Assembly: GCF_008000995.1 (NCBI RefSeq)
Contig: NZ_CP042828.1
Coordinates: forward strand, 3,090,882-3,154,881
Origin: Ruania zhangjianzhongii
Lineage (GTDB): Bacteria; Actinomycetota; Actinomycetes; Actinomycetales; Beutenbergiaceae
Reading direction: 5' to 3'
Length of the DNA stretch: 64,000 nt
Shown here: positions 18,018-28,487 of the stretch, one piece after another
Numbering within the stretch: position 1 is the first letter of the stretch
Layout: every line of letters begins with the position of its first letter
The notes under the pieces: model-generated
Database searches by the model: none
Told to the model about the DNA's origin: nothing
Seen by the model: only the letters and a program-made list of their open reading frames with translations
Program-made: the position numbers and the translations under genes

Positions 18018-19588
18018 GACTCGTTCCACAGGTCTTCGTCGCCGTCCGGCAGCAGCAGCACGCGCTCCGGCTGGAGCGCGGCGACCGCACCTTCGTCGTG
18101 CGTGACCAGCACGACGGCGCCGGTGAAGCTGCGCAGGGCGGCGAGGATCTCTTCCCGGCTGGCCGGGTCAAGGTTGTTCGTCGGTTCGTCCAGGAGCAGC
18201 ACGTTCGCCTGGGAGACCACCAGCAGCGCGAGCGCCAACCGGGTCTTCTCCCCGCCGGAGAGCACCCCGGCGGGCTTGTCCGCATCGTCCCCGGAGAACA
18301 GGAACGAACCGAGCACGCTGCGCACCTGGGTGTCGGTCAGGTCCGGCGCGGCAGTGCGCAGGTTCTCTACCACCGTGCGGCTGGTGTCCAGCGTCTCGTG
18401 CTCCTGGGCGTAGTAGCCGATCTTCAGCCCGTGGCCGGGCAGCACCTCACCGGTGTCGCTGGGCTCGATGCCGCCGAGCAGCCGCAGCAGCGTCGTCTTG
18501 CCGGCACCGTTCAGACCGAGCACCACCACTTTGCTGCCGCGGTCGATGGCCAGGTCCACATCGGTGAACACCTCCTGCGATCCGTAGGACTTGGACAGTC
18601 CCTCGGCTCGCAGCGGGGTGCGCCCACAGGGTGCTGGGTCCGGGAAGCGCAGCTTGGCCACCTTGTCCGCGGCCCGCACCTCCTCGAGGCCCGAGAGCAT
18701 GCGCTCGGCCCGGCGGATCATGTTCTGCGCGGCGACCGCCTTGGTGGCCTTGGCGCGCATCTTGTCCGCCTGGGCCATCAGCGCCGACGCCTTCTTCTCC
18801 GCGTTCGCCCGTTCTCGGCGGCGGCGGCGCTCGTCGGTCTCTCGCTGCTCCAGGTAGGCGTCCCAGCCGAGGCTGTACACGTCCAGCACCGACCGGTTGG
18901 CGTCCAGGTGGAACACGGTGTTCACGGTCGAACGGAGCAGGCCGGTGTCGTGACTGATCACGATGAACCCACCGGGATAGCTGCCGAGGAACTCCCGCAA
19001 CCAGGCGATCGAGTCGGCGTCGAGGTGGTTGGTCGGCTCGTCCAGGAGCAGCGTCTCGGAGTCGGAGAACAGAATCCGGGCCAGCTCCACCCGGCGGCGC
19101 TGACCACCGGAGAGGGTGCGCAGCGGCTGGCCGAGTACCCGGGTGGGCAGGCCCAGGTTGGAGGTGATCCGGGCCGCTTCGCTCTCTGCGGCCCAGCCGC
19201 CCTGGGCGGAGAACTCGGCATCCAGGCGCGTGTAGCGGTCCATCGCCTTCTCCCGCACCGCGTCGTCCTCGCTGGCCATATCGGTCTCGGCGCGACGGAT
19301 CCGCCGGAGCACCTCGTGCAGGTTGCGTGCGGAGAGCACCCGGTCCCGGGCCAGTTGGTCCAGGTCACCGGTGCGCGGGTCCTGCGGCAGGTACCCGACC
19401 GTACCGTTGTTGGTGATCGTGCCGCTGGTGGGCTGTCCTTCGCCTGCGAGCGTCCGGGTCAGGGTCGTCTTCCCCGCACCGTTGCGACCGACCAGGCCGA
19501 TCCGCATCCCGGCGTCGATGCGAAAGCTCGCCCCGGAGAGGAGCTGACGAGCCCCGATCCGGAGCTCCACGTCTTGCGCACTAATCAC
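17990..19588 (-). CDS. ABC-F family ATPase (ribosome-associated type)
   Basis: The 532-residue soluble protein has two ABC domains and no membrane part: Walker A GRNGAGKTT near residue 35, signature TLSGGQRRR near 160, a charged linker rich in Arg/Lys (about 235-290), then Walker A GLNGAGKTT near 350 and signature VLSGGEKTR near 445. This is the ABC-F layout; the closest family in memory is mycobacterial Rv1473. Members act on the ribosome, some protecting it from antibiotics. The start is set at GTG 19588 (protein VISAQDVELRIGA), seven bases after a TAGAGT box; a GTG at 19597 overlaps that box and is less likely. Confidence 0.88.
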   Translation of the reverse strand: MISAQDVELRIGARQLLSGASFRIDAGMRIGLVGRNGAGKTTLTRTLAGEGQPTSGTITNNGTVGYLPQDPRTGDLDQLARDRVLSARNLHEVLRRIRRAETDMASEDDAVREKAMDRYTRLDAEFSAQGGWAAESEAARITSNLGLPTRVLGQPLRTLSGGQRRRVELARILFSDSETLLLDEPTNHLDADSIAWLREFLGSYPGGFIVISHDTGLLRSTVNTVFHLDANRSVLDVYSLGWDAYLEQRETDERRRRRERANAEKKASALMAQADKMRAKATKAVAAQNMIRRAERMLSGLEEVRAADKVAKLRFPDPAPCGRTPLRAEGLSKSYGSQEVFTDVDLAIDRGSKVVVLGLNGAGKTTLLRLLGGIEPSDTGEVLPGHGLKIGYYAQEHETLDTSRTVVENLRTAAPDLTDTQVRSVLGSFLFSGDDADKPAGVLSGGEKTRLALALLVVSQANVLLLDEPTNNLDPASREEILAALRSFTGAVVLVTHDEGAVAALQPERVLLLPDGDEDLWNESYLELVSLA

Positions 19589-19595
19589 TGGTCGC

Positions 19596-19601
19596 ACTCT
19601 A
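19596..19601 (-). promoter_or_regulatory. -10 box, leaderless start of the ABC-F gene
   Basis: On the minus strand TAGAGT ends seven bases before the GTG at 19588, with no Shine-Dalgarno between. Confidence 0.45.
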
Positions 19602-19677
19602 CCGGCGGGGTGAGGACCGAATGCACAGGAATTTCGGTCCCGGCACGTGAAGTTGCTCGCACTGAGATACTCGGGCC

Positions 19678-20610
19678 ATGACGATCAGCTACCGCCCCTG
19701 GCGGGAGGGGGACGAGGTCGCAGTGCGCGAAGCGCTCGGCGACCCGGACACCCCACAGTCAGCCCTGGACCGCCCTCTGCTCGGTCCGGACGCCGCCGAC
19801 CCGTGGCGCCGGTGCCTGGTCGCCGTCGAGGGCGAGCAGGTCGTGGCCGCTGCCGCGGTCAGCGAGGCCCGGCTCCACCCCACCCGGTTATGGCTGTACG
19901 TGGAGGTAGCGGCCAGCCACCGGCGTCAGGGCATCGGTACGGAGCTGGTACGGCGTCTACGCGAGGAGGAAGCGCCGTCGGGGGTGCGGGCTGTACGCAG
20001 CCGGTACACCGGTGCGGCCACCGCGGCGGCGGGCTTCGCCGCTGCCCTGGGGATGGCCCAGATCCAGCAGAGCAAGATCGTACGCATCCCGGCGGGGATA
20101 CTGCCCGAGCCGATGCTCGGGCCGGCCGGCCCGGTGCTGGAGGACCTGGCCACAGGCAGCGTGGAACTGACCAAGCTGGTGGCGGCCTACTACGACGAGG
20201 TGCACTCCTCCTGGGACCCGTCCGAGATGACGCTGGGCCGGGCACAGGACCTGCTCCTCGCCCCGCAGACAGGTGCCCACGGTGCTGTGGTGCTGCGGGA
20301 CCGGGCCAGCGAGCTGGGTGGGCGCATGCTGGCGTTCGCGGTCTCCTATCCGCCGGCACCCGCGGAAGGCGAGGAGTCGGCGCCGCGGCCGGAGACCGAG
20401 CTGCTGGTCGGGTATGCCACCGAGCTGGCGGTCTCTCGGGCCCGGGCAGCGGTGCGTCAGCTGCTGGCGATGACCACGGCGCGCTACCCCGTGCAGGTCG
20501 AGGTCGACGATGCGATGACCCCGGTGGCCGACGTCGTCGCCGCTCTGGTGAGCGCTGAGCAGGCCGAACTGGTCACCGAGACCACCCTGGTCGCCTCGGA
20601 CGCGAGCTAG
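19678..20610 (+). CDS. GNAT family N-acetyltransferase (two-domain)
   Basis: The 310-residue protein begins MTISYRPWREGDEVAVREAL and has a clear acetyl-CoA binding motif ASHRRQGIGTELVRRLREEE near residue 80. The C-terminal half (about 155-300) looks like a second, degenerate GNAT domain, with VSRARAAVRQLLAMTTARYP. The two-domain form recalls mycothiol synthase and related actinobacterial enzymes, but the sequence does not identify a substrate. A possible -10 hexamer GATACT ends six bases before the ATG. It is convergent with sufT. Confidence 0.82.
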   Translation: MTISYRPWREGDEVAVREALGDPDTPQSALDRPLLGPDAADPWRRCLVAVEGEQVVAAAAVSEARLHPTRLWLYVEVAASHRRQGIGTELVRRLREEEAPSGVRAVRSRYTGAATAAAGFAAALGMAQIQQSKIVRIPAGILPEPMLGPAGPVLEDLATGSVELTKLVAAYYDEVHSSWDPSEMTLGRAQDLLLAPQTGAHGAVVLRDRASELGGRMLAFAVSYPPAPAEGEESAPRPETELLVGYATELAVSRARAAVRQLLAMTTARYPVQVEVDDAMTPVADVVAALVSAEQAELVTETTLVASDAS

Positions 20611-20630
20611 CGCTCAGCCGTTCACGCCGC

Positions 20631-20969
20631 TCAGACGTTGAAGCCCAGCGCCCGCAGCTGCTCGCGGCCGTCGTCGGTGATCTTCTCCGGGCCCCACGGC
20701 GGCATCCAGACCCAGTTGATCCGCATCCCGGCGGTGATGCCTTCGAGCGCTTGCGACGCCTGGTCCTCGATCATGTCGGTGAGCGGGCAGGCGGCCGAAG
20801 TCAGCGTCATGTCGATGACGGCCTCGTTCGTCTGGTCGATAGTCACGCCGTAGACCAGGCCCAGGTCGACGACGTTGATCCCCAGCTCGGGGTCGATCAC
20901 GTCGCGGAGGGCTTCTTCCACATCGGCGGCAGTGGGTACCGCGGTGACGTCGTTGGTGGTGTCAGTCAT
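20631..20969 (-). CDS. sufT: SufT, DUF59/MIP18 family Fe-S assembly factor
   Basis: The 112-residue protein has the DUF59 fold start EEALRDVIDPELGINVVDLG and the reactive cysteine in SAACPLTDMIEDQ near residue 61. SufT proteins help mature Fe-S proteins after cluster assembly on SufBCD. It is the last gene of the suf operon and overlaps sufU by four bases (ATGA). Confidence 0.92.
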   Translation of the reverse strand: MTDTTNDVTAVPTAADVEEALRDVIDPELGINVVDLGLVYGVTIDQTNEAVIDMTLTSAACPLTDMIEDQASQALEGITAGMRINWVWMPPWGPEKITDDGREQLRALGFNV

Positions 20970-21462
20970 CGTTGTTCATCCCGTTCTTCTCCTGGGCGGG
21001 CGCCTTGGGTGAGTGCGTGTGCGAGGGCGTCCCGCAGAGCCATCCAGCCGAGCAGGGCGCACTTGATCCGGGCCGGGTACTGCGCCACACCGGTGAAGGC
21101 GGCTGCATCTCCCAGCATCTCATCCTGCTCGGCCGAGAGCGAGCGGCCGCGGTTGTTCATCAGTGCCCGGAAGGTTTCCGCCAGCTGATCCGCCTCGGAC
21201 ACACTCACCTGGCGGACCAGGTCGGTGAGCACGGAGGCGGAGGCCTGGGAGATGGAGCAGCCCACTCCCTCCCAGCTGACCTTCTCGATCATCGGGGCAG
21301 TGCCGGTGACATCCAGGTGCACCCGCAACCGGATCTCGTCCCCGCAGGTGGGGTTCACCTGGAAGGACTCCCCCGCGTGCGGAGCCACCAGGCCGTAGCC
21401 GTGGCGTTCCCGGGCATGGTCCAGGATCACCTGTTGATAGAGCTGGGTCATCGCATCGTTCA

Positions 21463-21463
<1 letters not shown>
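20966..21463 (-). CDS. sufU: SufU, zinc-dependent sulfurtransferase/scaffold partner of SufS
   Basis: The 165-residue protein has the three conserved zinc-ligand cysteines in NPTCGDEIRL, GVGCSISQASAS and RIKCALLGW plus the Asp beside the first Cys, the SufU arrangement. In Gram-positive bacteria SufU accepts persulfide sulfur from SufS. It lies between sufS (one-base TGATG overlap) and sufT. Confidence 0.93.
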
Positions 21464-23516
<2,053 letters not shown>

Positions 23517-23540
23517 ACGTTCTCTTCTTTCGTTGCTGTA

Positions 23541-23888
23541 TCAGTCTGTGACGGTGGCCGGGACGTCCACGTCCACCAGGACGTGGTCTCCGTCGTAGGT
23601 CACCGGATATACGGGCACCGGCCGGGTGGCCGGTAGAGCGAGCGGGCGGCCGGTGCGCAGGTCGAACATGGAGCCGTGCAACCAGCACTCCAGCGTGTCC
23701 CCGTCGATCTCCCCCTCGGAGAGGGAGACCTGACCGTGGGAGCAGATGTCGTTGATGGCGTAGTACTGCCCGTCCTCGGCCCGGGCGAGCGCTACCTCCA
23801 CCAAGGATCCGTCTGCGCCGTCCAGCTCGAGCCGCATCGCCTCACCGGGCTCCAGATCATCGCGGGAGGCGACCACCTGTGCGGTCAC
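23541..23888 (-). CDS. Rieske-type [2Fe-2S] ferredoxin in the suf operon
   Basis: The 115-residue protein has both Rieske cluster motifs: ICSHGQVSLSEG (CxH) and LECWLHGSMFDL (CxxH). It resembles the non-heme dioxygenase ferredoxin subunit. It starts GTG inside the sufD stop (GTGA) and sits between sufD and sufC, a placement seen in Streptomyces and Micrococcales suf operons but not in M. tuberculosis. A role as electron donor during cluster assembly is likely but inferred. Confidence 0.9.
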   Translation of the reverse strand: MTAQVVASRDDLEPGEAMRLELDGADGSLVEVALARAEDGQYYAINDICSHGQVSLSEGEIDGDTLECWLHGSMFDLRTGRPLALPATRPVPVYPVTYDGDHVLVDVDVPATVTD

Positions 23889-25159
23889 TGCCTCGCCCCG
23901 GACTCGATCGCCTCGATCACGGCGCGCTCGTCCTCGGTCTCGTCGTAGGCACCGGTGAGGTGTCCGAGCACAGTGTCCAGCTCGGCGTCGATCGCAGCGA
24001 GCAGCCGCTCCTCCACCGAGGCGACACCGATCTTGTGGATCATCTCGGCGAAGAATCCGCGCACCACCAGGCGGCGGGCGGCGTCCTCGGGGATCCCGCG
24101 CGAGCGCAGGTAGAACAGCTGCTCGTCGTCGAACCGGCCGGTGGCCGAGGCGTGCCCGGCACCCTCGATCTCGCCGGTCTCGATCTCCAGGTTCGGCACC
24201 GAGTCGGCGCGGGCACCGTCGGTGAGGACCAGGTTCCGGTTCAGCTCGTAGGTGTCGGTCCCTTCGGCCTCCTTGCGGATCAGCACGTCGCCGATCCACA
24301 CGATGTGCGCGTCCTCGCCCTGCAGTGCGCCCTTGTAGGTGACCCGGGAGATGCAGTTCGGCACCGCATGGTCCACGAACAGCCGGTGCTCCTGGTGCTG
24401 GCCGGCGTCGGCGAAGTACAGACCGTCCATCTGCACGTCCCCGCCGGCACCGGTGAAGATCGACTCCGGGGTGAGCCGGACCACGTCCCCGCCGAGAGTG
24501 ACCACGACGTGCCGCAGGGTCGCGTCCCGGCCGAGCGTCGCGCGGTGGCTGCTGGCATGCACGGCACCGGCGTCCCAGTCCTGCACCGAGACCACCCGCA
24601 GGTGTGCGCCGTCGCCGACGTGCACCTCCACGGTCTGGGTGAGCGCGGCATCACCGCGGTGGTCGAGCACCACGACCGCCTCGGACAGTTCCTCGGCGAT
24701 GATGCTCACGTGCTGCGCCGCGGGCGTGCTGTCGGTCCCGGTGAGGGTGATCAGCACCTCCTTGGTGGCGGCGTGCTGGCGGGGGATGGTCACCACGAGG
24801 GCTTCGGTGAAGGACTCCCAGGCGATAGCGGCGAGCCGGTCACCGGGGGCGCCGGCGGTGCCGAGGCGTTCGTCCGCACGTCCGACGTGCTCGATCCGCA
24901 CCTGCTCGTCGGCGTCCACCTGCACCTGCGGGCCGGTACCGGTGAGCCCGCCGCCCATCAGCGGGGCGAGGCGGTTCATCGGGGAGAACCGCCACTCCTC
25001 CTCGCGCCCGGTCGGGGCGGGGAAGTCCGCCAGGGCGAAGGACGTCGCGCGGTCTCCGCGGGACGATTCCGGCACCAGTCCGTGGCTGTGCGCACCGTCG
25101 GCCGACGCCTGGGAGTGATCGGTGCTCAGCGTGGTGTTCTCAGTTGTGGTGGTCGACAT
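23885..25159 (-). CDS. sufD: SufD, Fe-S scaffold subunit
   Basis: The 424-residue protein has the SufBD beta-helix core (RATLGRDATLRHVVVTLGGD, then GLYFADAGQHQEHRLFVDHA) and the C-terminal SRGIPEDAARRLVVRGFFAE helical end typical of SufD. It pairs with SufB and SufC in the scaffold. The first 40 residues are polar and variable. Its ATG shares one base with the sufB stop (TGATG). Confidence 0.94.
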   Translation of the reverse strand: MSTTTTENTTLSTDHSQASADGAHSHGLVPESSRGDRATSFALADFPAPTGREEEWRFSPMNRLAPLMGGGLTGTGPQVQVDADEQVRIEHVGRADERLGTAGAPGDRLAAIAWESFTEALVVTIPRQHAATKEVLITLTGTDSTPAAQHVSIIAEELSEAVVVLDHRGDAALTQTVEVHVGDGAHLRVVSVQDWDAGAVHASSHRATLGRDATLRHVVVTLGGDVVRLTPESIFTGAGGDVQMDGLYFADAGQHQEHRLFVDHAVPNCISRVTYKGALQGEDAHIVWIGDVLIRKEAEGTDTYELNRNLVLTDGARADSVPNLEIETGEIEGAGHASATGRFDDEQLFYLRSRGIPEDAARRLVVRGFFAEMIHKIGVASVEERLLAAIDAELDTVLGHLTGAYDETEDERAVIEAIESGARQ

Positions 25160-26601
25160 CAGCCGACGGCCCCTTCCATCTGCAGTTCGATGAGCCGGTT
25201 CAGCTCAAGTGCGTACTCCATCGGCAGCTCGCGCGCGATCGGCTCGACGAAGCCGCGCACGATCATCGCCATCGCCTCGGTCTCTTCCAGGCCGCGGGAC
25301 ATCAGGTAGAAGAGCTGTTCCTCGCTGACCTTGGAGACGGTGGCCTCGTGCCCCATCTCGACGTCGTCCTCGCGCACGTCCACATACGGGTAGGTGTCCG
25401 AACGGGAGATCTGGTCCACCAGCAGCGCATCGCAGAGCACCGTGGACTTGGAGCGTTCGGCGCCGTCGAGCACCTGCACCAGTCCGCGGTAGGAAGCCCG
25501 GCCGCCGCCGCGTGCCACCGACTTGGACACGATCGAGGAGGAGGTGTGCGGGGCCATGTGCACCATCTTGGAACCGGTGTCCTGGTGCTGGTCCGCGCCG
25601 GCGAACGCGATGGACAGCGTCTCCCCACGGGCGTGCTCGCCCATCAGGTACACCGCCGGGTACTTCATCGTCACCTTGGAGCCGATGTTCCCGTCGATCC
25701 ACTCCATGTTGCCGCCCTCAGCCACGGTGGCCCGCTTGGTCACCAGGTTGTAGACGTTGTTGGACCAGTTCTGGATCGTGGTGTAGCGCACCCGGGCGTC
25801 CTTCTTCACCACGATCTCCACGACCGCTGAGTGCAGCGAGTCGGAGGAGTAGATCGGGGCGGTGCAGCCCTCGACATAGTGCACGTAGGAGCCTTCGTCG
25901 GCGATGATCAGCGTTCGCTCGAACTGGCCCATGTTCTCGGTGTTGATCCGGAAGTAGGCCTGCAGCGGGATCTCCACGTGCACGCCCGGCGGGACGTACA
26001 CGAACGAGCCCCCGGACCAGACCGCAGTGTTCAGCGAGGCGAACTTGTTGTCCCCGGCCGGGATGACGGTGCCGAAGTACTCCTCGAAGAACTCCGGGTG
26101 CTCGCGCAGCGCTGTGTCGGTGTCCAGGAAGAGCACACCCTGACGCTCGAGCTCCTCGTTGATCTGGTGGTAGACCACCTCGGACTCGTACTGGGCGGCC
26201 ACCCCGGCGACCAGTCGCTGCTTCTCCGCCTCGGGGATGCCGAGCCGGTCGTAGGTCTCCTTGATCTCCGCCGGCAGGTCTTCCCAGCTCTGCGCCTGCT
26301 TCTCCGTGGAGCGCACGAAGTACTTGATGTTGTCGAAGTCGATCCCGGAGAGGTCGGCACCCCAGTGCGGCATCGGCTTCTTCTCGAACAGCCGCAGCGC
26401 CTTGAGCCGGTTCTTGCGCATCCAGTCGGACTCGTCCTTCAGGTCCGCGATGTTGTTCACCACGTCCGCGGACAGACCACGCGCGGCGTTCGCGCCGGCG
26501 TCATCGGCGTCGTGCCAGCCGTAGCCGTAGTTGCCGAGGGACGCGATCGTCTCTTCCTGCGCCAGCAGCGCCTGTTCCTTGCTGGTGGTCGGTGTCGTCA
26601 T
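25159..26601 (-). CDS. sufB: SufB, Fe-S scaffold subunit
   Basis: The 480-residue scaffold protein starts [20 protein letters not shown]. Core SufB motifs include [40 protein letters not shown] (conserved Cys) and [12 protein letters not shown]. There is no intein, unlike the M. tuberculosis orthologue. The open frame extends 65 codons upstream but that stretch overlaps sufR; the ATG at 26601 forms an ATGA overlap with the sufR stop. It assembles nascent [4Fe-4S] clusters with SufC and SufD. Confidence 0.95.
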   Translation of the reverse strand: MTTPTTSKEQALLAQEETIASLGNYGYGWHDADDAGANAARGLSADVVNNIADLKDESDWMRKNRLKALRLFEKKPMPHWGADLSGIDFDNIKYFVRSTEKQAQSWEDLPAEIKETYDRLGIPEAEKQRLVAGVAAQYESEVVYHQINEELERQGVLFLDTDTALREHPEFFEEYFGTVIPAGDNKFASLNTAVWSGGSFVYVPPGVHVEIPLQAYFRINTENMGQFERTLIIADEGSYVHYVEGCTAPIYSSDSLHSAVVEIVVKKDARVRYTTIQNWSNNVYNLVTKRATVAEGGNMEWIDGNIGSKVTMKYPAVYLMGEHARGETLSIAFAGADQHQDTGSKMVHMAPHTSSSIVSKSVARGGGRASYRGLVQVLDGAERSKSTVLCDALLVDQISRSDTYPYVDVREDDVEMGHEATVSKVSEEQLFYLMSRGLEETEAMAMIVRGFVEPIARELPMEYALELNRLIELQMEGAVG

Positions 26602-27290
26602 TGGTGTGTACTCATTCCTTTCCCCGGGCTGGGGATCGTCACCGGGATATGGGTTGTGCAGACATGTTCGCCACCAGCGAGGGTGGCCAGGCGCTGCACG
26701 TGCACGCCGAGCAGGTCGGCGAAAGCTCGGGTCTCTGCCTCGCAGAGCTGGGGGAACTGGGTAGCGATCTGCTGCACCGGGCAGTGGCCCTGGCACAACT
26801 GGACGGCGAAGCCTCCGAGCGGCCTGGAACTAGCAGCGTAGCCGTCCTCGCTGAGCGCATCGGACAACGCTGCGGCGCGGGCGTGCAGATCCTCACCGGC
26901 AGCATCGACCTGGGCCTGGTAGCGGCGTTGCAGGTCGTCGGAGCGTTCTTGTGCGAACGCCTCGATCGCTTCCGGTCCAACCTTCTCGCCGAGTTCGGTG
27001 AGCGCGCGCACGGCCATCTGGGCGTAGGCGGCGCCGGCCTGCGGGTGCGCGGCCGAGGTGGCGATGTAGCGCTTGGCGGGGCGTCCTCGGCCCCGCGGCA
27101 GCGCCGAGGTGTCTTCCCGGACCGCTACCTGTCCGGAGCGCTCCAGGACTGCCAGATGTCTACGGATGGCCGCTGAGGTCAGCTCCAGCTCGGCAGCCAG
27201 CTCGGCGGCAGTGATCGGCCCGAGCTCGATGATCAGCCCGCGGACCCGCTCCCGCGTGGTGGCCTCAGCTTCCTCGATGTCGGTCGTCAC
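26598..27290 (-). CDS. sufR: SufR, Fe-S-sensing repressor of the suf operon
   Basis: The 230-residue regulator has an N-terminal winged helix-turn-helix ([20 protein letters not shown] near residues 28-47), then the basic wing [10 protein letters not shown]. The C-terminal part carries four cysteines (LCQGHC, QLCEAE, HVCTTH), three of which match the ligand pattern for the Fe-S cluster of SufR. The GTG start at 27290 has a strong GAGGAGGTGAG site. It is first in the operon and overlaps sufB by ATGA. The CAAC-N6-GTTG site in its promoter fits autorepression. Confidence 0.92.
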   Translation of the reverse strand: MTTDIEEAEATTRERVRGLIIELGPITAAELAAELELTSAAIRRHLAVLERSGQVAVREDTSALPRGRGRPAKRYIATSAAHPQAGAAYAQMAVRALTELGEKVGPEAIEAFAQERSDDLQRRYQAQVDAAGEDLHARAAALSDALSEDGYAASSRPLGGFAVQLCQGHCPVQQIATQFPQLCEAETRAFADLLGVHVQRLATLAGGEHVCTTHIPVTIPSPGKGMSTHQ

Positions 27291-27341
27291 GCTCTCACCT
27301 CCTCAGGGCTCAGCCACCGGCAGCAGTGGCCGTGAATTACT

Positions 27342-27374
27342 CAACATTCTCGTTGCCCAAATCAGGTTGTGCAA
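27342..27374 (-). promoter_or_regulatory. suf operon promoter with SufR-type operator over the -10 box
   Basis: Read on the minus strand: -35 TTGCAC (plus 27369-27374), a 17-base spacer, -10 GAGAAT (27346-27351). The -10 hexamer is exactly the spacer of the inverted repeat CAAC-GAGAAT-GTTG (27342-27355), which matches the CAAC-N6-GTTG operator described for cyanobacterial SufR. The transcription start would fall near 27339, leaving about 50 bases of leader before the sufR GTG. Binding here would block RNA polymerase. Confidence 0.7.
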
Positions 27375-27376
27375 GC

Positions 27377-27388
27377 AAGGCAAGCCTT
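27377..27388. promoter_or_regulatory. AAGGC-AA-GCCTT inverted repeat next to the suf -35 box
   Basis: This short inverted repeat lies directly upstream of the suf -35. It recalls part of an iron-box (DtxR/IdeR) half-site but the geometry is shorter than the 19-base consensus, so it may be coincidental or a second regulator site. Confidence 0.25.
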
Positions 27389-27425
27389 AGAAGTGACCAA
27401 AGTCTCATCGGTTCGACGCAGCTGG

Positions 27426-27469
27426 TCGATGCCACCCGGCCGGCAGCTCGATGCCACCCGGCCGGCAGC
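27426..27469. repeat. Two perfect 22-bp tandem repeats in the sufR-ABC intergenic region
   Basis: A 22-base unit beginning TCGATGCCACCC and ending CCGGCAGC occurs at 27426-27447 and again at 27448-27469 with no mismatch. The second copy, with the following CCGGGCATCGG, can also form a stem (CGATGCC at 27449-27455 with GGCATCG at 27472-27478). The rest of the 318-base gap holds the suf promoter and the promoter of the next gene. Confidence 0.85.
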
Positions 27470-27596
27470 CGGGCATCGGAGCTCACTGCGACGATCTGAG
27501 GTTGGCGTGGCTGACCTCCGATCGCCGCCGGTACCTGCGATGGATCGGACCGGGCGTCGGAGCATCAGGTGGGGCGGCGGGTGCCGCTATCTCGCA

Positions 27597-27602
27597 TACC
27601 CT
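27597..27602 (+). promoter_or_regulatory. -10 box, leaderless start of the DrrA-type ATPase gene
   Basis: TACCCT fits TANNNT and ends six bases before the GTG at 27609; no Shine-Dalgarno is present. Confidence 0.5.
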
Positions 27603-27608
27603 TCAGCG

Positions 27609-28487
27609 GTGACCTTCTGTGTCGAGCTGACCGGCGTGCGCAAGGCCTTCGGGGCCACCCGCGCGCTCGACGAGCTCTCCTTCTCCGCCGCGCAGGGCCA
27701 GATCACCGCAGTGCTCGGGCCGAACGGTGCCGGCAAGTCCACGGCGATGGCGATCTGCGAGGGTCTCACCCGCGCCGACGCCGGCACCGTCCGGGTGCTC
27801 GGACTGGACCCGGCCACCGACGGCGGGCGTCTTCGCCCACGGGTCGGGGTGATGATCCAGGACGGCGGTCTGCCGGTGATGGCCCGCTCCGAGGAGCTGC
27901 TCCGACATGTGGCCCGGCTGTACGCCCGGCCGCGGGACGTCGACGAGCTGACCAGCACCCTCGGGCTCGGCGCGTTCGCACGCACGTCGGTGCGCCGCCT
28001 CTCCGGTGGTCAGCGCCAGCGGCTGGCGATGGCGATCGCTCTGGTGGGCCGGCCGGACCTGGTGTTCCTCGATGAGCCGAGCGCCGGGATGGACCCGCAG
28101 ACCCGGCTGGCGGTGTGGGAGATGATCGAGACCCTGCGCACCGACGGGGTGAGCGTGCTGCTGACCACGCACCTGATGGACGAGGCGGCGCGGCTGGCTG
28201 ACCAGGTGGTGATCATCGATCACGGGGCGGTGATCGCCCAGGGCACCGTGACCGAGCTGACCGGACCGGAAGCCGGTGACGGCGCCCTACGCCCGGCCAC
28301 CGAGCCCTCCCCTGCCGCACCGACTGCCGCCCACCTGACCGGCAGGTTCACTCCCGAGGCGAGGACCGCCGTCGAGAATCTCGCCCGCACCCACGGACTC
28401 CGCCTGCAGATCGAGACGGAAGCCGCCTCCCCTGGGCGCACGCTCGAGGACGTGTTCCTCGAGCTGACCGGACGGAGCCTGCGATGA
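27609..28487 (+). CDS. ABC transporter ATP-binding protein, DrrA type
   Basis: The 292-residue ATPase has Walker A GPNGAGKSTAMAICEG near residue 38, signature RLSGGQRQRLAMAIAL near 133 and Walker B LVFLDEPSAGMD near 155, with a long C-terminal extension (about 215-292) as in DrrA-type drug and lipid exporters. The chosen GTG gives VTFCVELTGVRKAFG, the normal N-terminus; the longer upstream frame runs over the tandem repeat and is not coding. It overlaps the permease gene by ATGA and is followed by ctaA, an arrangement conserved with the M. tuberculosis Rv1456c-Rv1458c locus. Confidence 0.88.
   Translation: MTFCVELTGVRKAFGATRALDELSFSAAQGQITAVLGPNGAGKSTAMAICEGLTRADAGTVRVLGLDPATDGGRLRPRVGVMIQDGGLPVMARSEELLRHVARLYARPRDVDELTSTLGLGAFARTSVRRLSGGQRQRLAMAIALVGRPDLVFLDEPSAGMDPQTRLAVWEMIETLRTDGVSVLLTTHLMDEAARLADQVVIIDHGAVIAQGTVTELTGPEAGDGALRPATEPSPAAPTAAHLTGRFTPEARTAVENLARTHGLRLQIETEAASPGRTLEDVFLELTGRSLR

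Noticed and set aside
25159-26601. Intein in SufB
   Set aside because: The protein is 480 residues with continuous scaffold sequence; no intein blocks are present.
27426-27469. CRISPR repeat
   Set aside because: Only two copies, directly adjacent without spacers, and no cas genes.
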